A stretch of DNA of 42,628 nt from Spirochaetaceae bacterium (GTDB taxonomy: Bacteria > Spirochaetota > Spirochaetia > DSM-27196 > SLAA01): the NCBI GenBank assembly GCA_003556605.1, contig PWQX01000168.1, positions 1-42,628 of the forward strand, given 5' to 3'. The notes beneath the pieces were generated by a model. That model saw only the letters and a list, made by a program, of their open reading frames with translations, was not told the DNA's origin and did no database searches. The position numbers were made by a program, and so were the translations under genes. Position 1 is the first letter of the stretch. Each line of letters starts with the position of its first letter. Positions 33,883 through 42,513 of the stretch are shown here, one piece after another.

Positions 33883-35171
33883 TCTATTTCATGACAGTCG
33901 GGCTGATTCTTCTGCTTGCCTTAGGGGTGCCGGTAGGGTTTTCGTTGGGTGTGGCGGCGCTTTTTGCGTATTTCGAAAGCACCGCCGGGTATATCATACC
34001 GTCCGTGCTTTCCCGACGTCTTATCTATGGACTCGACAACTTCTTGCTGCTGGCGATACCGCTGTTTATCCTGTCGGCAAAAATAATGAACACCGCGAAG
34101 ATCACGAGCAAGATCTTTCGGTTCGCTCATGCGATCGTCGGCTATTTGCCCGGGGGGCTGGGACATGCCAACGTAGTTGCCAGCTTGATCTTTGCCGGGA
34201 TGTCGGGCGCTGCGGTTGTCGATGCCGCAGGTCTGGGGCAGGTTGAACTCGAAGCCATGGAAGACGGCGGATACGACAAAGACATAGCTGTTGCCATTAC
34301 CGCCGCTTCATCGACAATTGGCCCAATCTTTCCCCCGAGTTTACCGATGGTGGTGTTCGGCTACATGTCCGGCGTTTCAATCGGCCGTTTGTTTCTCGGT
34401 GGCGTAGTTCCCGGGGTAATGATGACGCTCATACTTATGGCGATGGTGAGCTATTTCGCGCATAAGAACCAATACCCCAGGCTTCCATTCCCTAGCGTCG
34501 TGCACGTGGCGAAAAGCTTCCTTGAATCCCTGTTGCCGCTGCTGACACCGGTGATTCTGTTAGGCGGGATCTGGACCGGCTATTTTACTCCCACGGAGGC
34601 CGCCGCGGTAGCGGTTTTCTACGCTTTGATCATAGGGACATTCGCCCTCAAAGAGCTTGGCCTTCAGCAGCTCAAGCAGGTTTTGTTGGACACTGCACGC
34701 GAGACGGCGATCATCGGGTTTATCGTTGCGGCAGCAGGGTTTTACGGCTGGATGCTGATGCGATCGGGTCTTACCGTACGGATAGCGGCAACGCTGCTTA
34801 CGGTGAGCGATAACCCACTGCTCATACTTCTAGTGATCAACATTCTCCTGTTAATCGTGGGATGCTTTCTTGATCCCACCGTGGCGATCCTCATACTTAC
34901 CCCGCTGTTGATGCCTGCGATCGTTCGCGTCGGTATAGAGCCCGTTCATTTCGGCGTAGTGATGGTTTTGAACCTGATGATCGGTTTGCTCACGCCACCA
35001 TTCGGAATCGTCCTGTTCGTCATGGCGCAACTCTCGGGGCTCCGTTTCGGCCAGGTAGTTCGGGCTACCGCCCCATTTTTAGCTCCATTGCTGACCGTGT
35101 TGATCTTGATAGTACTGTTCCCCGGCCTCGTCACGGCACTTCCTGACTACGTATACGGGGTATTGCGATAA
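33879..35171 (+). CDS. dctM: TRAP transporter large permease DctM
   Basis: 430 aa, 12-TM ion-coupled permease. Family patches: LLAIPLFILSAKIM (~50), GGLGHANVVASLIFAGMSGAAVVDAAGLG (~90-120), SSTIGPIFPPSLPMVVFG (~145-160), GGIWTGYFTPTEAAAVAVFY (~230) and GLLTPPFGIVLFVMA (~370). ATGA overlap with dctQ. Followed 24 nt later by the mannonate dehydratase gene on the same strand, so uptake and first catabolic step are probably co-expressed. Confidence 0.94.
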   Translation: MIYFMTVGLILLLALGVPVGFSLGVAALFAYFESTAGYIIPSVLSRRLIYGLDNFLLLAIPLFILSAKIMNTAKITSKIFRFAHAIVGYLPGGLGHANVVASLIFAGMSGAAVVDAAGLGQVELEAMEDGGYDKDIAVAITAASSTIGPIFPPSLPMVVFGYMSGVSIGRLFLGGVVPGVMMTLILMAMVSYFAHKNQYPRLPFPSVVHVAKSFLESLLPLLTPVILLGGIWTGYFTPTEAAAVAVFYALIIGTFALKELGLQQLKQVLLDTARETAIIGFIVAAAGFYGWMLMRSGLTVRIAATLLTVSDNPLLILLVINILLLIVGCFLDPTVAILILTPLLMPAIVRVGIEPVHFGVVMVLNLMIGLLTPPFGIVLFVMAQLSGLRFGQVVRATAPFLAPLLTVLILIVLFPGLVTALPDYVYGVLR

Positions 35172-35195
35172 GCTGATAAAAGGACTGAGCAACTA

Positions 35196-36281
35196 GTGGC
35201 AGACACGAAGATTGGTTTCGGATTCTATCACCATATGCTGAATGACGACGGCTATCGATTTGCTCGCCAGTGCGGAGCCACCCATGCAGTGGTGCATCTG
35301 GTGGACTACTTTCACAAGGGTTATCAGAATGATAATCATCCTGATAACCAGCCGGTCGGCGATAGCGACGGTTGGGGGCGCGCCGGTGCTACACGACACC
35401 TATGGACCTACAACTCGTTGACGAGGATTCGCGAAGATATGGCGAAGCATGGTCTGACATTGTATGCGCTCGAGAACTTTGATCCGGCGGATTGGTACGA
35501 CGTTTTGCTTGGAGGTCAAAAACGCGACGAACAGCTTGAGGTGCTCAAGGGTATTATCCGTGACGCTGGACGCGCCGGCATTCCGGTAATCGGCTACAAC
35601 TTCAGCATTGCGGGTGTAGCAGGCCGCATACAGGGGGCTTTTGCGCGGGGCGGGGCGCGGTCAGTAGGGGCCGATGGCGGGGAACATACGCCGATCCCGA
35701 ACGGTATGGTTTGGAACATGTGGTATGATCCGAACGCGCGGAGCGGGACCGTTCCTCAATCGGATGAGGATACTCTTTGGGCCAGGCTTGAGTATTTCTT
35801 GAATGCGGTGTTGCCGGTCGCTGAGGAAGCCGGCGTGAGACTTGCCGCGCATCCCGACGATCCGCCTTTTGCGAGTGTTCGGCAGCAACCGCGTTTGGTG
35901 TACACACACGATCGGTATCAGAAATTGCTCGACCTTGTGCCTTCATCCTCGAATGCGTTGGAGTTCTGCCTCGGCACGCTGCAAGAAATGCAGGACGGTG
36001 ATATCTATGAAACGATTGAGCGTCACGTAGGTGCCGGGCAAGTCGCGTATATCCACTTACGAAACGTCGTTGGAAAGGTCCCCAAATATCACGAGGTCTT
36101 TCTTGACGAAGGGGAGCTCGACGTCGTTCGCGTAATGAAGCTCTTAGATAGGCTGGGATACGAGGGCGTCGTCATTCCCGATCATACTCCCTTGATGGAT
36201 TGCACCGCGCCGTGGCACTCCGGCATGGCGTACGCTATGGGCTATATCAGGGCACTCAAGCAGTGTATCCAGAACCCATGA
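35196..36281 (+). CDS. uxuA: Mannonate dehydratase UxuA
   Basis: 361 aa TIM-barrel enzyme converting D-mannonate to 2-keto-3-deoxy-D-gluconate in hexuronate breakdown. Characteristic HPDDPP motif (RLAAHPDDPP), the metal region NALEFCLGT, AYIHLRNV and the closing Asp-His of VIPDHTP. Slightly shorter than E. coli UxuA, similar to other bacterial forms. GTG start at 35196; the AGGA site is about 12 nt upstream, a loose spacing. Directly after dctPQM, which supports a glucuronate/mannonate-type substrate for that transporter. Convergent with the enolase-superfamily gene. Confidence 0.92.
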   Translation: MADTKIGFGFYHHMLNDDGYRFARQCGATHAVVHLVDYFHKGYQNDNHPDNQPVGDSDGWGRAGATRHLWTYNSLTRIREDMAKHGLTLYALENFDPADWYDVLLGGQKRDEQLEVLKGIIRDAGRAGIPVIGYNFSIAGVAGRIQGAFARGGARSVGADGGEHTPIPNGMVWNMWYDPNARSGTVPQSDEDTLWARLEYFLNAVLPVAEEAGVRLAAHPDDPPFASVRQQPRLVYTHDRYQKLLDLVPSSSNALEFCLGTLQEMQDGDIYETIERHVGAGQVAYIHLRNVVGKVPKYHEVFLDEGELDVVRVMKLLDRLGYEGVVIPDHTPLMDCTAPWHSGMAYAMGYIRALKQCIQNP

Positions 36282-36295
36282 GAAACCGGCGTTGA

Positions 36296-37465
36296 TTATT
36301 TTACACTGAACCGTTGTAGCGCGGCTCTGTCGAGCTCTATTCCGAGGCCGGGCTTCGTGGGGCGGGATATCACGCCGTCGAGCATTTGTAGATCTTCTTC
36401 AACCAGTTCTCGTCGCAGGGTCTCTTCACATATCTGCGGCGGGAGGTACTCGATATACGGACAGATAGGCGTCACGAACGCCAAGTGAGCTGTCGCGGAA
36501 ACCGATATGCCGGTTTTCCAGCAGTGCGGTACAACCAGCCGTCCGCGTTCGCGAGCCATATCGCAGACAACCTTGGCTTCGGTGAGCCCGCCCACCCTGC
36601 CCACATCGGGCTGAACAACATCGAGCTTGCCGCGCTCCATAGCTTCTTCGAACTCAAAACGGGTCGCCAGCCACTCTCCCATCGCAATCTTCATGGGTGC
36701 AGCCTCGTGGAGTTTGGCATACTCGTCGAGATTGTCGACCCAGATGGGCGTCTCGAGAAAGAACAAGTCAAACTCTTTCCAATCTCGGACAACCGATATA
36801 GCCGCGTCAAAATCGTTCCACATGTACTGCACATCCACCATCAAAGCGATTTCAGGCCCGATTGCTTTGCGCACCCGCGCAATGATCTCGGTGTGGCGAT
36901 CGTAGGATTCCGAGAGGTTGTTGTGCGCGTACGGCCCGTTCAGCGTGACTTCGGCTTTCACCGCACGGAAGCCCAACTCCTTGGCACGCAGCGCCCACTC
37001 AATAAGGCTGTCGCGATACACCTCAAAGGACTCACCGCTTGGTTGTAACGATGCGTAGGGCGTCACGCTCTCGCGCGCATGTCCGCCGAGGAGCTCGTAT
37101 ACCGGCTTCCCTAAAGCCTTACCTTTAATGTCCCACAGCGCCATATCCACTGCGCCGAGGGCGTGAATAACCGCCCCGCGCCTGCCGTCCATCGCCGTGC
37201 CGATGTATACCCGCCGCCACAGTTGCTCGATATCAAGCGGGTCTTGGTCCAGAAGGAGATTCTTGATCCCAAGGCTCATCGTGTGGGTGCCCGGGGCTTC
37301 AACGCAGGCGCGGGCAATCCATGGATTGAGATCCGATTCACCCACCCCGGATATGCCCTCGTCTGTGTGCACTACTACAACAAAGCTGTCCTGCGCGCTT
37401 GAGGTTTTGCTCGCATCATAATTCGGGGCCAGCAGAACATGGGTTTCAATATCGGTGATTCTCAT
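36296..37465 (-). CDS. Enolase-superfamily acid-sugar dehydratase (mandelate racemase/muconate lactonizing type)
   Basis: 389 aa. N-terminal capping domain (MRITDIETHVLL) and (beta/alpha)7 barrel. Metal ligands Asp211 (MVDVQYMW), Glu238 (FFLETP) and Glu264 (MGEW); catalytic Lys170 (AVKAEV) and the Asp287/His314 dyad (QPDVGRVGG; VPHCWKTG). This set fits the mandelate-racemase subgroup, mostly sugar-acid dehydratases (galactonate, gluconate, rhamnonate and similar). The ATG at 37465 is preceded by GGAGG. Divergent from the SDR gene, convergent with uxuA. A second dehydratase next to UxuA suggests more than one epimer of a hexonate is used. Confidence 0.92.
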   Translation of the reverse strand: MRITDIETHVLLAPNYDASKTSSAQDSFVVVVHTDEGISGVGESDLNPWIARACVEAPGTHTMSLGIKNLLLDQDPLDIEQLWRRVYIGTAMDGRRGAVIHALGAVDMALWDIKGKALGKPVYELLGGHARESVTPYASLQPSGESFEVYRDSLIEWALRAKELGFRAVKAEVTLNGPYAHNNLSESYDRHTEIIARVRKAIGPEIALMVDVQYMWNDFDAAISVVRDWKEFDLFFLETPIWVDNLDEYAKLHEAAPMKIAMGEWLATRFEFEEAMERGKLDVVQPDVGRVGGLTEAKVVCDMARERGRLVVPHCWKTGISVSATAHLAFVTPICPYIEYLPPQICEETLRRELVEEDLQMLDGVISRPTKPGLGIELDRAALQRFSVK

Positions 37466-37533
37466 CTTTCAACCTCCGAAGCGTTGCTTGAACCAAGTGA
37501 ATACTATATCCTGCCTGACGGCGGGAGGAAAGT

Positions 37534-38340
37534 ATGAATCAGCACATTACGGATCCAATTAACGGGCAAGCGCTGCAGCGCAGCAAGCTCTTCCGTCTCG
37601 ACGGTCAGACCGCAGTCATTACCGGGGGCGCCCAAGGGCTGGGGAAAACCGCGGCGCTTTTTCTGGCAGAGTTCGGCGCCAACGTGGTTATCGCCGATCG
37701 TAACGAGGAGCAGGCTCAAGCCACTGCCGAGGAAATCCGTGCGTTGGGAACGGGTGCTCTGGCGTTGGCGGCCGATGTCACTGCCAAGCCGGATCTTGAG
37801 CGCATGGTAGCTGCAACCGTCGGTGAGTTTGAGCGAATCGACATACTCGTGAACAGCGCCGGAATCAACATCCGCGAACCCGCTCTTGAAGTAACTGAAG
37901 AGCACTGGAACAGCATCATTGACGTCAACCTCACCGGGTTGTTCCTCGCTTGTCAGGCGGTGGGCTCTATCATGGTGCGCCAGGGGTATGGGCGCATTAT
38001 CAATATCGCCTCCCACATGGCCAAGATCGCGTGGCATCTGCGTGCCGCATACTGTGCAAGCAAAGGAGGCGTGGCTCAGCTGACCAAAGAACTGGCTATT
38101 GAGTGGGCCGAGCACGGCATTACGGTTAACGCGATTGGCCCGTCGTTTTTTCTCACTCCAATGAATGAGCCGCTATTTGCCGATCCGGAGATGAGCGCGT
38201 TTATCTCCCAGAACACCCCGGTCGGGCGTCCCGGCATTCCGGAAGAGCTGGGGAGCTCCCTGCTGTTCCTTGCGTCGCCTGGCTCCAGCTTCGTAACTGG
38301 ACACCTACTACTCGTAGATGGTGGATATACTAGCCGTTGA
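37534..38340 (+). CDS. SDR-family oxidoreductase (gluconate/mannonate dehydrogenase-like)
   Basis: 268 aa classical SDR. Cofactor motif TGGAQGLG (30-37), NSAG (107-110), Ser160, Tyr173 and Lys177 (YCASK). Has a ~20-residue N-terminal extension (MNQHITDPINGQALQRSKLF) before the Rossmann fold. In a module with UxuA and an isomerase it is likely a hexonate oxidoreductase such as a fructuronate/mannonate or gluconate-5-dehydrogenase-type enzyme; exact substrate not determinable. ATG at 37534 behind GGGAGGA. The next gene starts 12 nt after its stop. Confidence 0.9.
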   Translation: MNQHITDPINGQALQRSKLFRLDGQTAVITGGAQGLGKTAALFLAEFGANVVIADRNEEQAQATAEEIRALGTGALALAADVTAKPDLERMVAATVGEFERIDILVNSAGINIREPALEVTEEHWNSIIDVNLTGLFLACQAVGSIMVRQGYGRIINIASHMAKIAWHLRAAYCASKGGVAQLTKELAIEWAEHGITVNAIGPSFFLTPMNEPLFADPEMSAFISQNTPVGRPGIPEELGSSLLFLASPGSSFVTGHLLLVDGGYTSR

Positions 38341-38352
38341 AGGAGCAAGAGT

Positions 38353-39183
38353 ATGAAACTATCGGTCGCAGTAGCCGGCGAACACGCGCCGGCAGACGCA
38401 TTCGTCGTATGGCGAGGATTCGAGCATTCGGCCGAGAAGGCAGCTGAGCTGGGGTTTCACGGTGTCGAACTGGCACTGAAAGAGGCGGGTGACGTAGACC
38501 CCGGCAAGTTGGCCTCTTTGCTCACGCAGTATGGCCTGCAGGCGAGTTGCATTAGTACCGGCCAGGTTTTCGCCGTCTCAGGGCTTTATTTTACCCATCC
38601 TGACGAGTCGGTACGCGCACGTACACTCGCGGTTTTTGAGGGCCTTATCGACCTAGCAAGCGATTTCGGGGGCTTGATCAACGTTGGTCGTGCCCGCGGC
38701 TATTATGCTGAAGGACAGGCGCCGGAACAGACCGAGCGCTTGTTTGTCGACACATGCCGCACGCTGTGCGATTACGCTGCCCCGCACAATGTTACCATCA
38801 TGATCGAGCCGGTGAACCGCTACGAGATCAACTTTATAAACTCGGTGGCAGAGGGTGCGGAGCTGCTGTCGCGGGTAGAGCGTGACAACATCGGACTTAT
38901 GCCGGACACGTTTCACATGAACATCGAGGATGTGAGTATCGGCGGAGCGCTTGCAGAGCACGCGGAGTACGTCAAGTACGTGCATTTCGCCGACTCCAAC
39001 CGGCTTGCCCCGGGCCAGGGGCACCTCGATTTCGACGATGTCCTGCGGGGGCTCAAAACCGGTGGCTTTGACGGGTGGGTTTCGATCGAAATCTTACCCA
39101 AACCGGACCCCGACACCGCCGCGCGGCAATCGGCGGAGGCCGTGTTGCCGATGGTGGAGCGCTACAACGCCGGTAGGCTGTGA
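38353..39183 (+). CDS. Xylose-isomerase-like TIM-barrel sugar isomerase/epimerase
   Basis: 276 aa AP-endonuclease-2/xylose-isomerase-like barrel (hydroxypyruvate isomerase, tagatose/psicose 3-epimerase group). Metal residues: Glu152 (IEPVNRYE), Asp185 and His188 (MPDTFHMN), His211 (KYVHFADS) and Glu246 (VSIEILP). The Glu-Asp-His-Glu set is the 3-epimerase/isomerase pattern, with Glu152 and Glu246 as the acid/base pair. Coupled to the SDR gene. Likely interconverts keto-sugars or sugar acids in the same pathway. Confidence 0.9.
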   Translation: MKLSVAVAGEHAPADAFVVWRGFEHSAEKAAELGFHGVELALKEAGDVDPGKLASLLTQYGLQASCISTGQVFAVSGLYFTHPDESVRARTLAVFEGLIDLASDFGGLINVGRARGYYAEGQAPEQTERLFVDTCRTLCDYAAPHNVTIMIEPVNRYEINFINSVAEGAELLSRVERDNIGLMPDTFHMNIEDVSIGGALAEHAEYVKYVHFADSNRLAPGQGHLDFDDVLRGLKTGGFDGWVSIEILPKPDPDTAARQSAEAVLPMVERYNAGRL

Positions 39184-39320
39184 GACACAATCCGGGGCCT
39201 ACGCCTCCGCAAGTCCACAGCGGCTAATCGAGGTGATTTGTCTCTTGAATATGATGCTTAGTCATCACTCGCCACTCGCGGTAGCCCGCGCACGCCCTAT
39301 TCAACTATTCGATTACTGAT

Positions 39321-39349
39321 TTGACTAGCGCGGTCATCTGTGCTACAGT
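39321..39349 (+). promoter_or_regulatory. Candidate promoter of the family-1 ABC operon
   Basis: TTGACT (39321-39326), 17-nt spacer, TACAGT (39344-39349), about 30 nt before the ribosome site at 39368. Confidence 0.5.
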
Positions 39350-39379
39350 CCCGTAGCCATGCTTTTCAAGGAGGTTCGT

Positions 39380-40633
39380 ATGTGTAATGCAAAGCGTAGT
39401 GTGTTGGTTTTGGCGCTGGTGGCTTTTGTGGTTGGGCTTGCCTTCGCCGGCGGAGCCGAAGCGCCGCCTGACGAAGTTGAACTCACCGTGTGGGGTGTTA
39501 GAGACGAGTATCTTCTCGACCTGGACGAGTGGTACGAGGAGAATCCTGATATCCGAATAGAATACGAGGTAGTGCCATGGGAGCGCCATCTCGAGCAATT
39601 GCTTCTGACGGCCGGAACTGCTCGAGCGCCTGACATCGCCTCGCTTGATCTGCCTTGGGTGGCGATACTCGCCGACTTGGGGCACCTGCTTGCACTTGAT
39701 GATTATGTAGCGCAGATTCCTCAAGATGATCGCGATGACATTACGCCCGCAATGTGGGACTTCCCCAGGTATGAGGGTGATCTTTACGCGTTTCCCTTTA
39801 CAACGTTCGGTAGAGCCCTCTTTTATCGAGCCGACTGGTTTGAAGAAGCCGGACTGTCTCATCCGCCTGAGACATGGGAAGACGTAGTTATAGCGGCGCA
39901 GGAGCTGCAGGATCCGGCTAACGACATTTGGGGCTTGAGCGTCCGGGGCCGGACCGACGACGGTACGACCCAGGGATGGCTACCGATCTTCTACGCGATG
40001 GGCGGAGAGTTCGTAGACGAGATCCCGCAAATTGACTCAGAGGCCGGAGTCCAAGCGTTGGAGTTGTATCGGGCGTTAACTTGGGACTACGAAATCATGT
40101 CGCCCGACACGGTTTCGTTTGGCAGCGGTGAAGCGCGCGGCTTGTTCATTGCAGGCCAAGCGGTAATGTCGATTATCGGCTCGCATATCGCCCCTGCGGT
40201 AGTCGAGGGTGGAACCGAGTATGGAGACTTCAAGCTTGCGCACATACCACGATTGGATCGAGACGATCCGGTGGTCAACATGCCCACGACATTCCAATGG
40301 GCTATCCTGAGCAATTCTGAGCACCCTGATGAAGCTATGAAGTTTATTCAGTACCTTTCGAGAACAGAAGGGCAATTTGAATACAGCAAAGGCTACATGG
40401 AAGCGGTCCGCGCAAGTGTCTACGATATGCCGGAATACCACGAGGCTAAGCCATGGGCTTCTTTCATGTTAGAGGACCAAGCGGTTTCTAGCCCGTTGCC
40501 CCGCGTTCCCCAATATGCTCAGATGTCGGACATTATCCAGGACGCGCTGCAGGAAATGCTTGGAAATCCCGATGCCAATGCTAGTGAAGTTGCCGCTGAG
40601 ACGCAGCGCCGCATTGACGAACTCTTTGACTGA
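39380..40633 (+). CDS. Family-1 ABC transporter substrate-binding protein (sugar)
   Basis: 417 aa, typical for MalE/UgpB-type proteins. Signal peptide runs through LALVAFVVGLAFAGGAE, the spirochaete-style end. The family core includes VELTVWGV, LLTAGTARAPDIASLDLPWVAILADLGHLLALDDYV, YAFPFTTFGRALFYRADWFEEAG and the C-terminal helix IIQDALQEML. The start is the ATG at 39380, just after AAGGAGG (39368-39374); the upstream ATG at 39359 has none. First gene of a three-gene importer. The ATPase is absent here and may be a shared MsmK-type subunit elsewhere. Confidence 0.92.
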   Translation: MCNAKRSVLVLALVAFVVGLAFAGGAEAPPDEVELTVWGVRDEYLLDLDEWYEENPDIRIEYEVVPWERHLEQLLLTAGTARAPDIASLDLPWVAILADLGHLLALDDYVAQIPQDDRDDITPAMWDFPRYEGDLYAFPFTTFGRALFYRADWFEEAGLSHPPETWEDVVIAAQELQDPANDIWGLSVRGRTDDGTTQGWLPIFYAMGGEFVDEIPQIDSEAGVQALELYRALTWDYEIMSPDTVSFGSGEARGLFIAGQAVMSIIGSHIAPAVVEGGTEYGDFKLAHIPRLDRDDPVVNMPTTFQWAILSNSEHPDEAMKFIQYLSRTEGQFEYSKGYMEAVRASVYDMPEYHEAKPWASFMLEDQAVSSPLPRVPQYAQMSDIIQDALQEMLGNPDANASEVAAETQRRIDELFD

Positions 40634-40681
40634 GCAAGCGAGTCAAGTAGAGTAAGAAAGGCGTTGAGAGAACGGTATGTT

Positions 40682-40730
40682 CCCGCAGCCGGGCGGTCTT
40701 ACAGTTGGCTTAAGGGACCGCCCGAGCGGG
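40682..40730 (+). promoter_or_regulatory. Stem-loop between sugar binding protein and permease
   Basis: GGGCGGTC (40691-40698) pairs with GACCGCCC (40716-40723), and an outer CCCGC (40682-40686) pairs with GCGGG (40726-40730). No T-run follows, so processing or stability control is favoured. Confidence 0.65.
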
Positions 40731-40762
40731 ATGCCGACTACGCATAATCAAATGGTGAAGGT

Positions 40763-41632
40763 ATGACTGCACGTGGGAAAGAACTCCGCTTTGCCTACGG
40801 TTTAATCAGCCCAACGTTTGTCGTAATAATGCTCTTGTTGGGTTTTCCGTTGGTGTATGCTTTCGTCCAAAGCTTTCAGCACGTGACGGTGTATGACCCG
40901 GCGGGAGAGTTCATCGGACTGGGAAACTACCGGGAGGCTTTTTCCGATCCGCACTTCATCGACAGCATAACGCGGTCTTTCGTGTTTGTGGCTAGTTCGC
41001 TCGTTGGCGCGGTGATCATAGGCCTTACTATCGCGGTGCTGCTTAACCGAACGATCCCAGCCCGCCGAGCGCTTCGAGCGCTGGTACTCTTGCCGTTCAT
41101 CGTCTCCGAGGTTTCCGTGGGCGTTATTTGGCAGTGGATGCTGGCGCCGCAGCTCGGGATCATCAACTGGATACTCCGATACTTGTCAATACCCACAGTT
41201 CGCTGGCTCAGTGAGCCGAACTGGGCAATGTTTTCGATTATCTTCGCAAACACCTGGCGCTTGACGCCGTTTGCTGTGTTGATACTCCTGTCGGGGTTGC
41301 AGTCCATCGATCGGAATTACTATGAAGCTGCGTATATCGACGGCGGCTCCCATTGGCAGGTTTTTCGCCTGGTGACATTGCCGCTGATCAAGCCAATGAT
41401 GCTTGTTACTGTGGTATATCTATCATTCGCATCTTTCAACCAGTTCGCCACAATATTTTCGTTGACCGGAGGTGGACCCGGGCGTGGAACTGAAGTTATG
41501 GCTCTGAACATGTACCGGACAGCTTTTCAACACTTCAACTGGGGGTACGGTTCAAGCCTGGCGGTCATTCTGTTCTTGATTAACGTATTGCTCAGTGTTA
41601 CTTACTCAAAAGTGTTCGAACGCAAAGACTAA
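40763..41632 (+). CDS. Sugar ABC transporter permease, MalF/UgpA type
   Basis: 289 aa with six predicted membrane segments. First membrane segment at ~12-33 (ISPTFVVIMLLLGFPLVYAF). Conserved TFVVIMLLLGFPLVYAFVQSF opening, GLGNYREAFSDPHF, and the EAA coupling loop YYEAAYIDGGSHWQVFRLVTLPLI (~186-209), followed by NQFATIFSLTGGGPGRGTEV, the MalF-type periplasmic stretch. ATG at 40763 after GGTGAAGG. Partner of the permease 23 nt downstream. Confidence 0.92.
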   Translation: MTARGKELRFAYGLISPTFVVIMLLLGFPLVYAFVQSFQHVTVYDPAGEFIGLGNYREAFSDPHFIDSITRSFVFVASSLVGAVIIGLTIAVLLNRTIPARRALRALVLLPFIVSEVSVGVIWQWMLAPQLGIINWILRYLSIPTVRWLSEPNWAMFSIIFANTWRLTPFAVLILLSGLQSIDRNYYEAAYIDGGSHWQVFRLVTLPLIKPMMLVTVVYLSFASFNQFATIFSLTGGGPGRGTEVMALNMYRTAFQHFNWGYGSSLAVILFLINVLLSVTYSKVFERKD

Positions 41633-41655
41633 AGCCGAAGGCGAGGCCAGTGATA

Positions 41656-42513
41656 ATGCGTGAATTAGGCCCAGACAAAAGGAAGAAGGTAAGAGCCGGG
41701 TCAGTCCTATTATATGTTATCACGCTATTACTCGTATTCTGGGCAATAGCGCCATTCTTCTGGACACTCAACAGCGCTGTGAAGTCGTTAGCCGAGGTGT
41801 ACCGTACACCACCGACTTTCATCCCGATGGAACCAACACTCGGCAACTTCGCTCTCATCTTCGACCGCCTGCCGTTCGTTCGTTTCTTCATGAACAGCGT
41901 CTTTGTTACCACGGTGACTATCGTGTGTACGGTCGTCTTGAGTGTACTCACTGCATACGCGTTTTCGCGATTTCGGTTTCCGTTTCGCCACTTGCTGCTC
42001 ATCGGGATTCTGGTACCACGGATCATCCCAAGCATTACCCGCGTGATCCCTTTGTACCAGATATTCCAGGATCTCAACCTGTTGGACAACTACTTGAGCA
42101 TCATACTGCCCTATATTGCGGACGCGCTGCCTATTGCAGTCTGGATCCTTATCGGTTTCTTCGATGGAATTCCGAAGGAGCTGGAGGAGTCTGCTATGGT
42201 TGACGGAGCCAGCAGGCTTACAGCGCTGCGCAAAGTAATAGTCCCCTTGGCAACACCGGGAATGGTTTCTGCTGCCCTATTTACTTTCCTGCGGGCGTGG
42301 AATGAGTTTGTGCTGGCCTTTACCTTCGTCGGGCGTGGCCGAATGCTGACTTTACCTGTTGCGCATTACCGCGTGTTCGAATTCTTTGGGGTGCGACAAT
42401 GGGGCGCTATCAATGCGTTCACTATTCTCGCCGTGGCGCCCATTATCGTGTTCTTTCTCGTGTTTGAGCGACACATTAGCAAGACGTTAGTGGCCGGCGC
42501 GGTAAAAGGATAG
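41656..42513 (+). CDS. Sugar ABC transporter permease, MalG/UgpE type
   Basis: 285 aa. Conserved FWAIAPFFWTLNSAVKSLAEVY opening, PTLGNFALIF, AYAFSRFRFPFRH and the EAA loop ELEESAMVDGASRLTALRKVIVPLATPG (~180-206). The ATG at 41656 sits 9 nt after GCGAGG; a GTG two codons upstream (41650) is an alternative start. The remaining ~115 bases of the window show no gene. Confidence 0.92.
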   Translation: MRELGPDKRKKVRAGSVLLYVITLLLVFWAIAPFFWTLNSAVKSLAEVYRTPPTFIPMEPTLGNFALIFDRLPFVRFFMNSVFVTTVTIVCTVVLSVLTAYAFSRFRFPFRHLLLIGILVPRIIPSITRVIPLYQIFQDLNLLDNYLSIILPYIADALPIAVWILIGFFDGIPKELEESAMVDGASRLTALRKVIVPLATPGMVSAALFTFLRAWNEFVLAFTFVGRGRMLTLPVAHYRVFEFFGVRQWGAINAFTILAVAPIIVFFLVFERHISKTLVAGAVKG

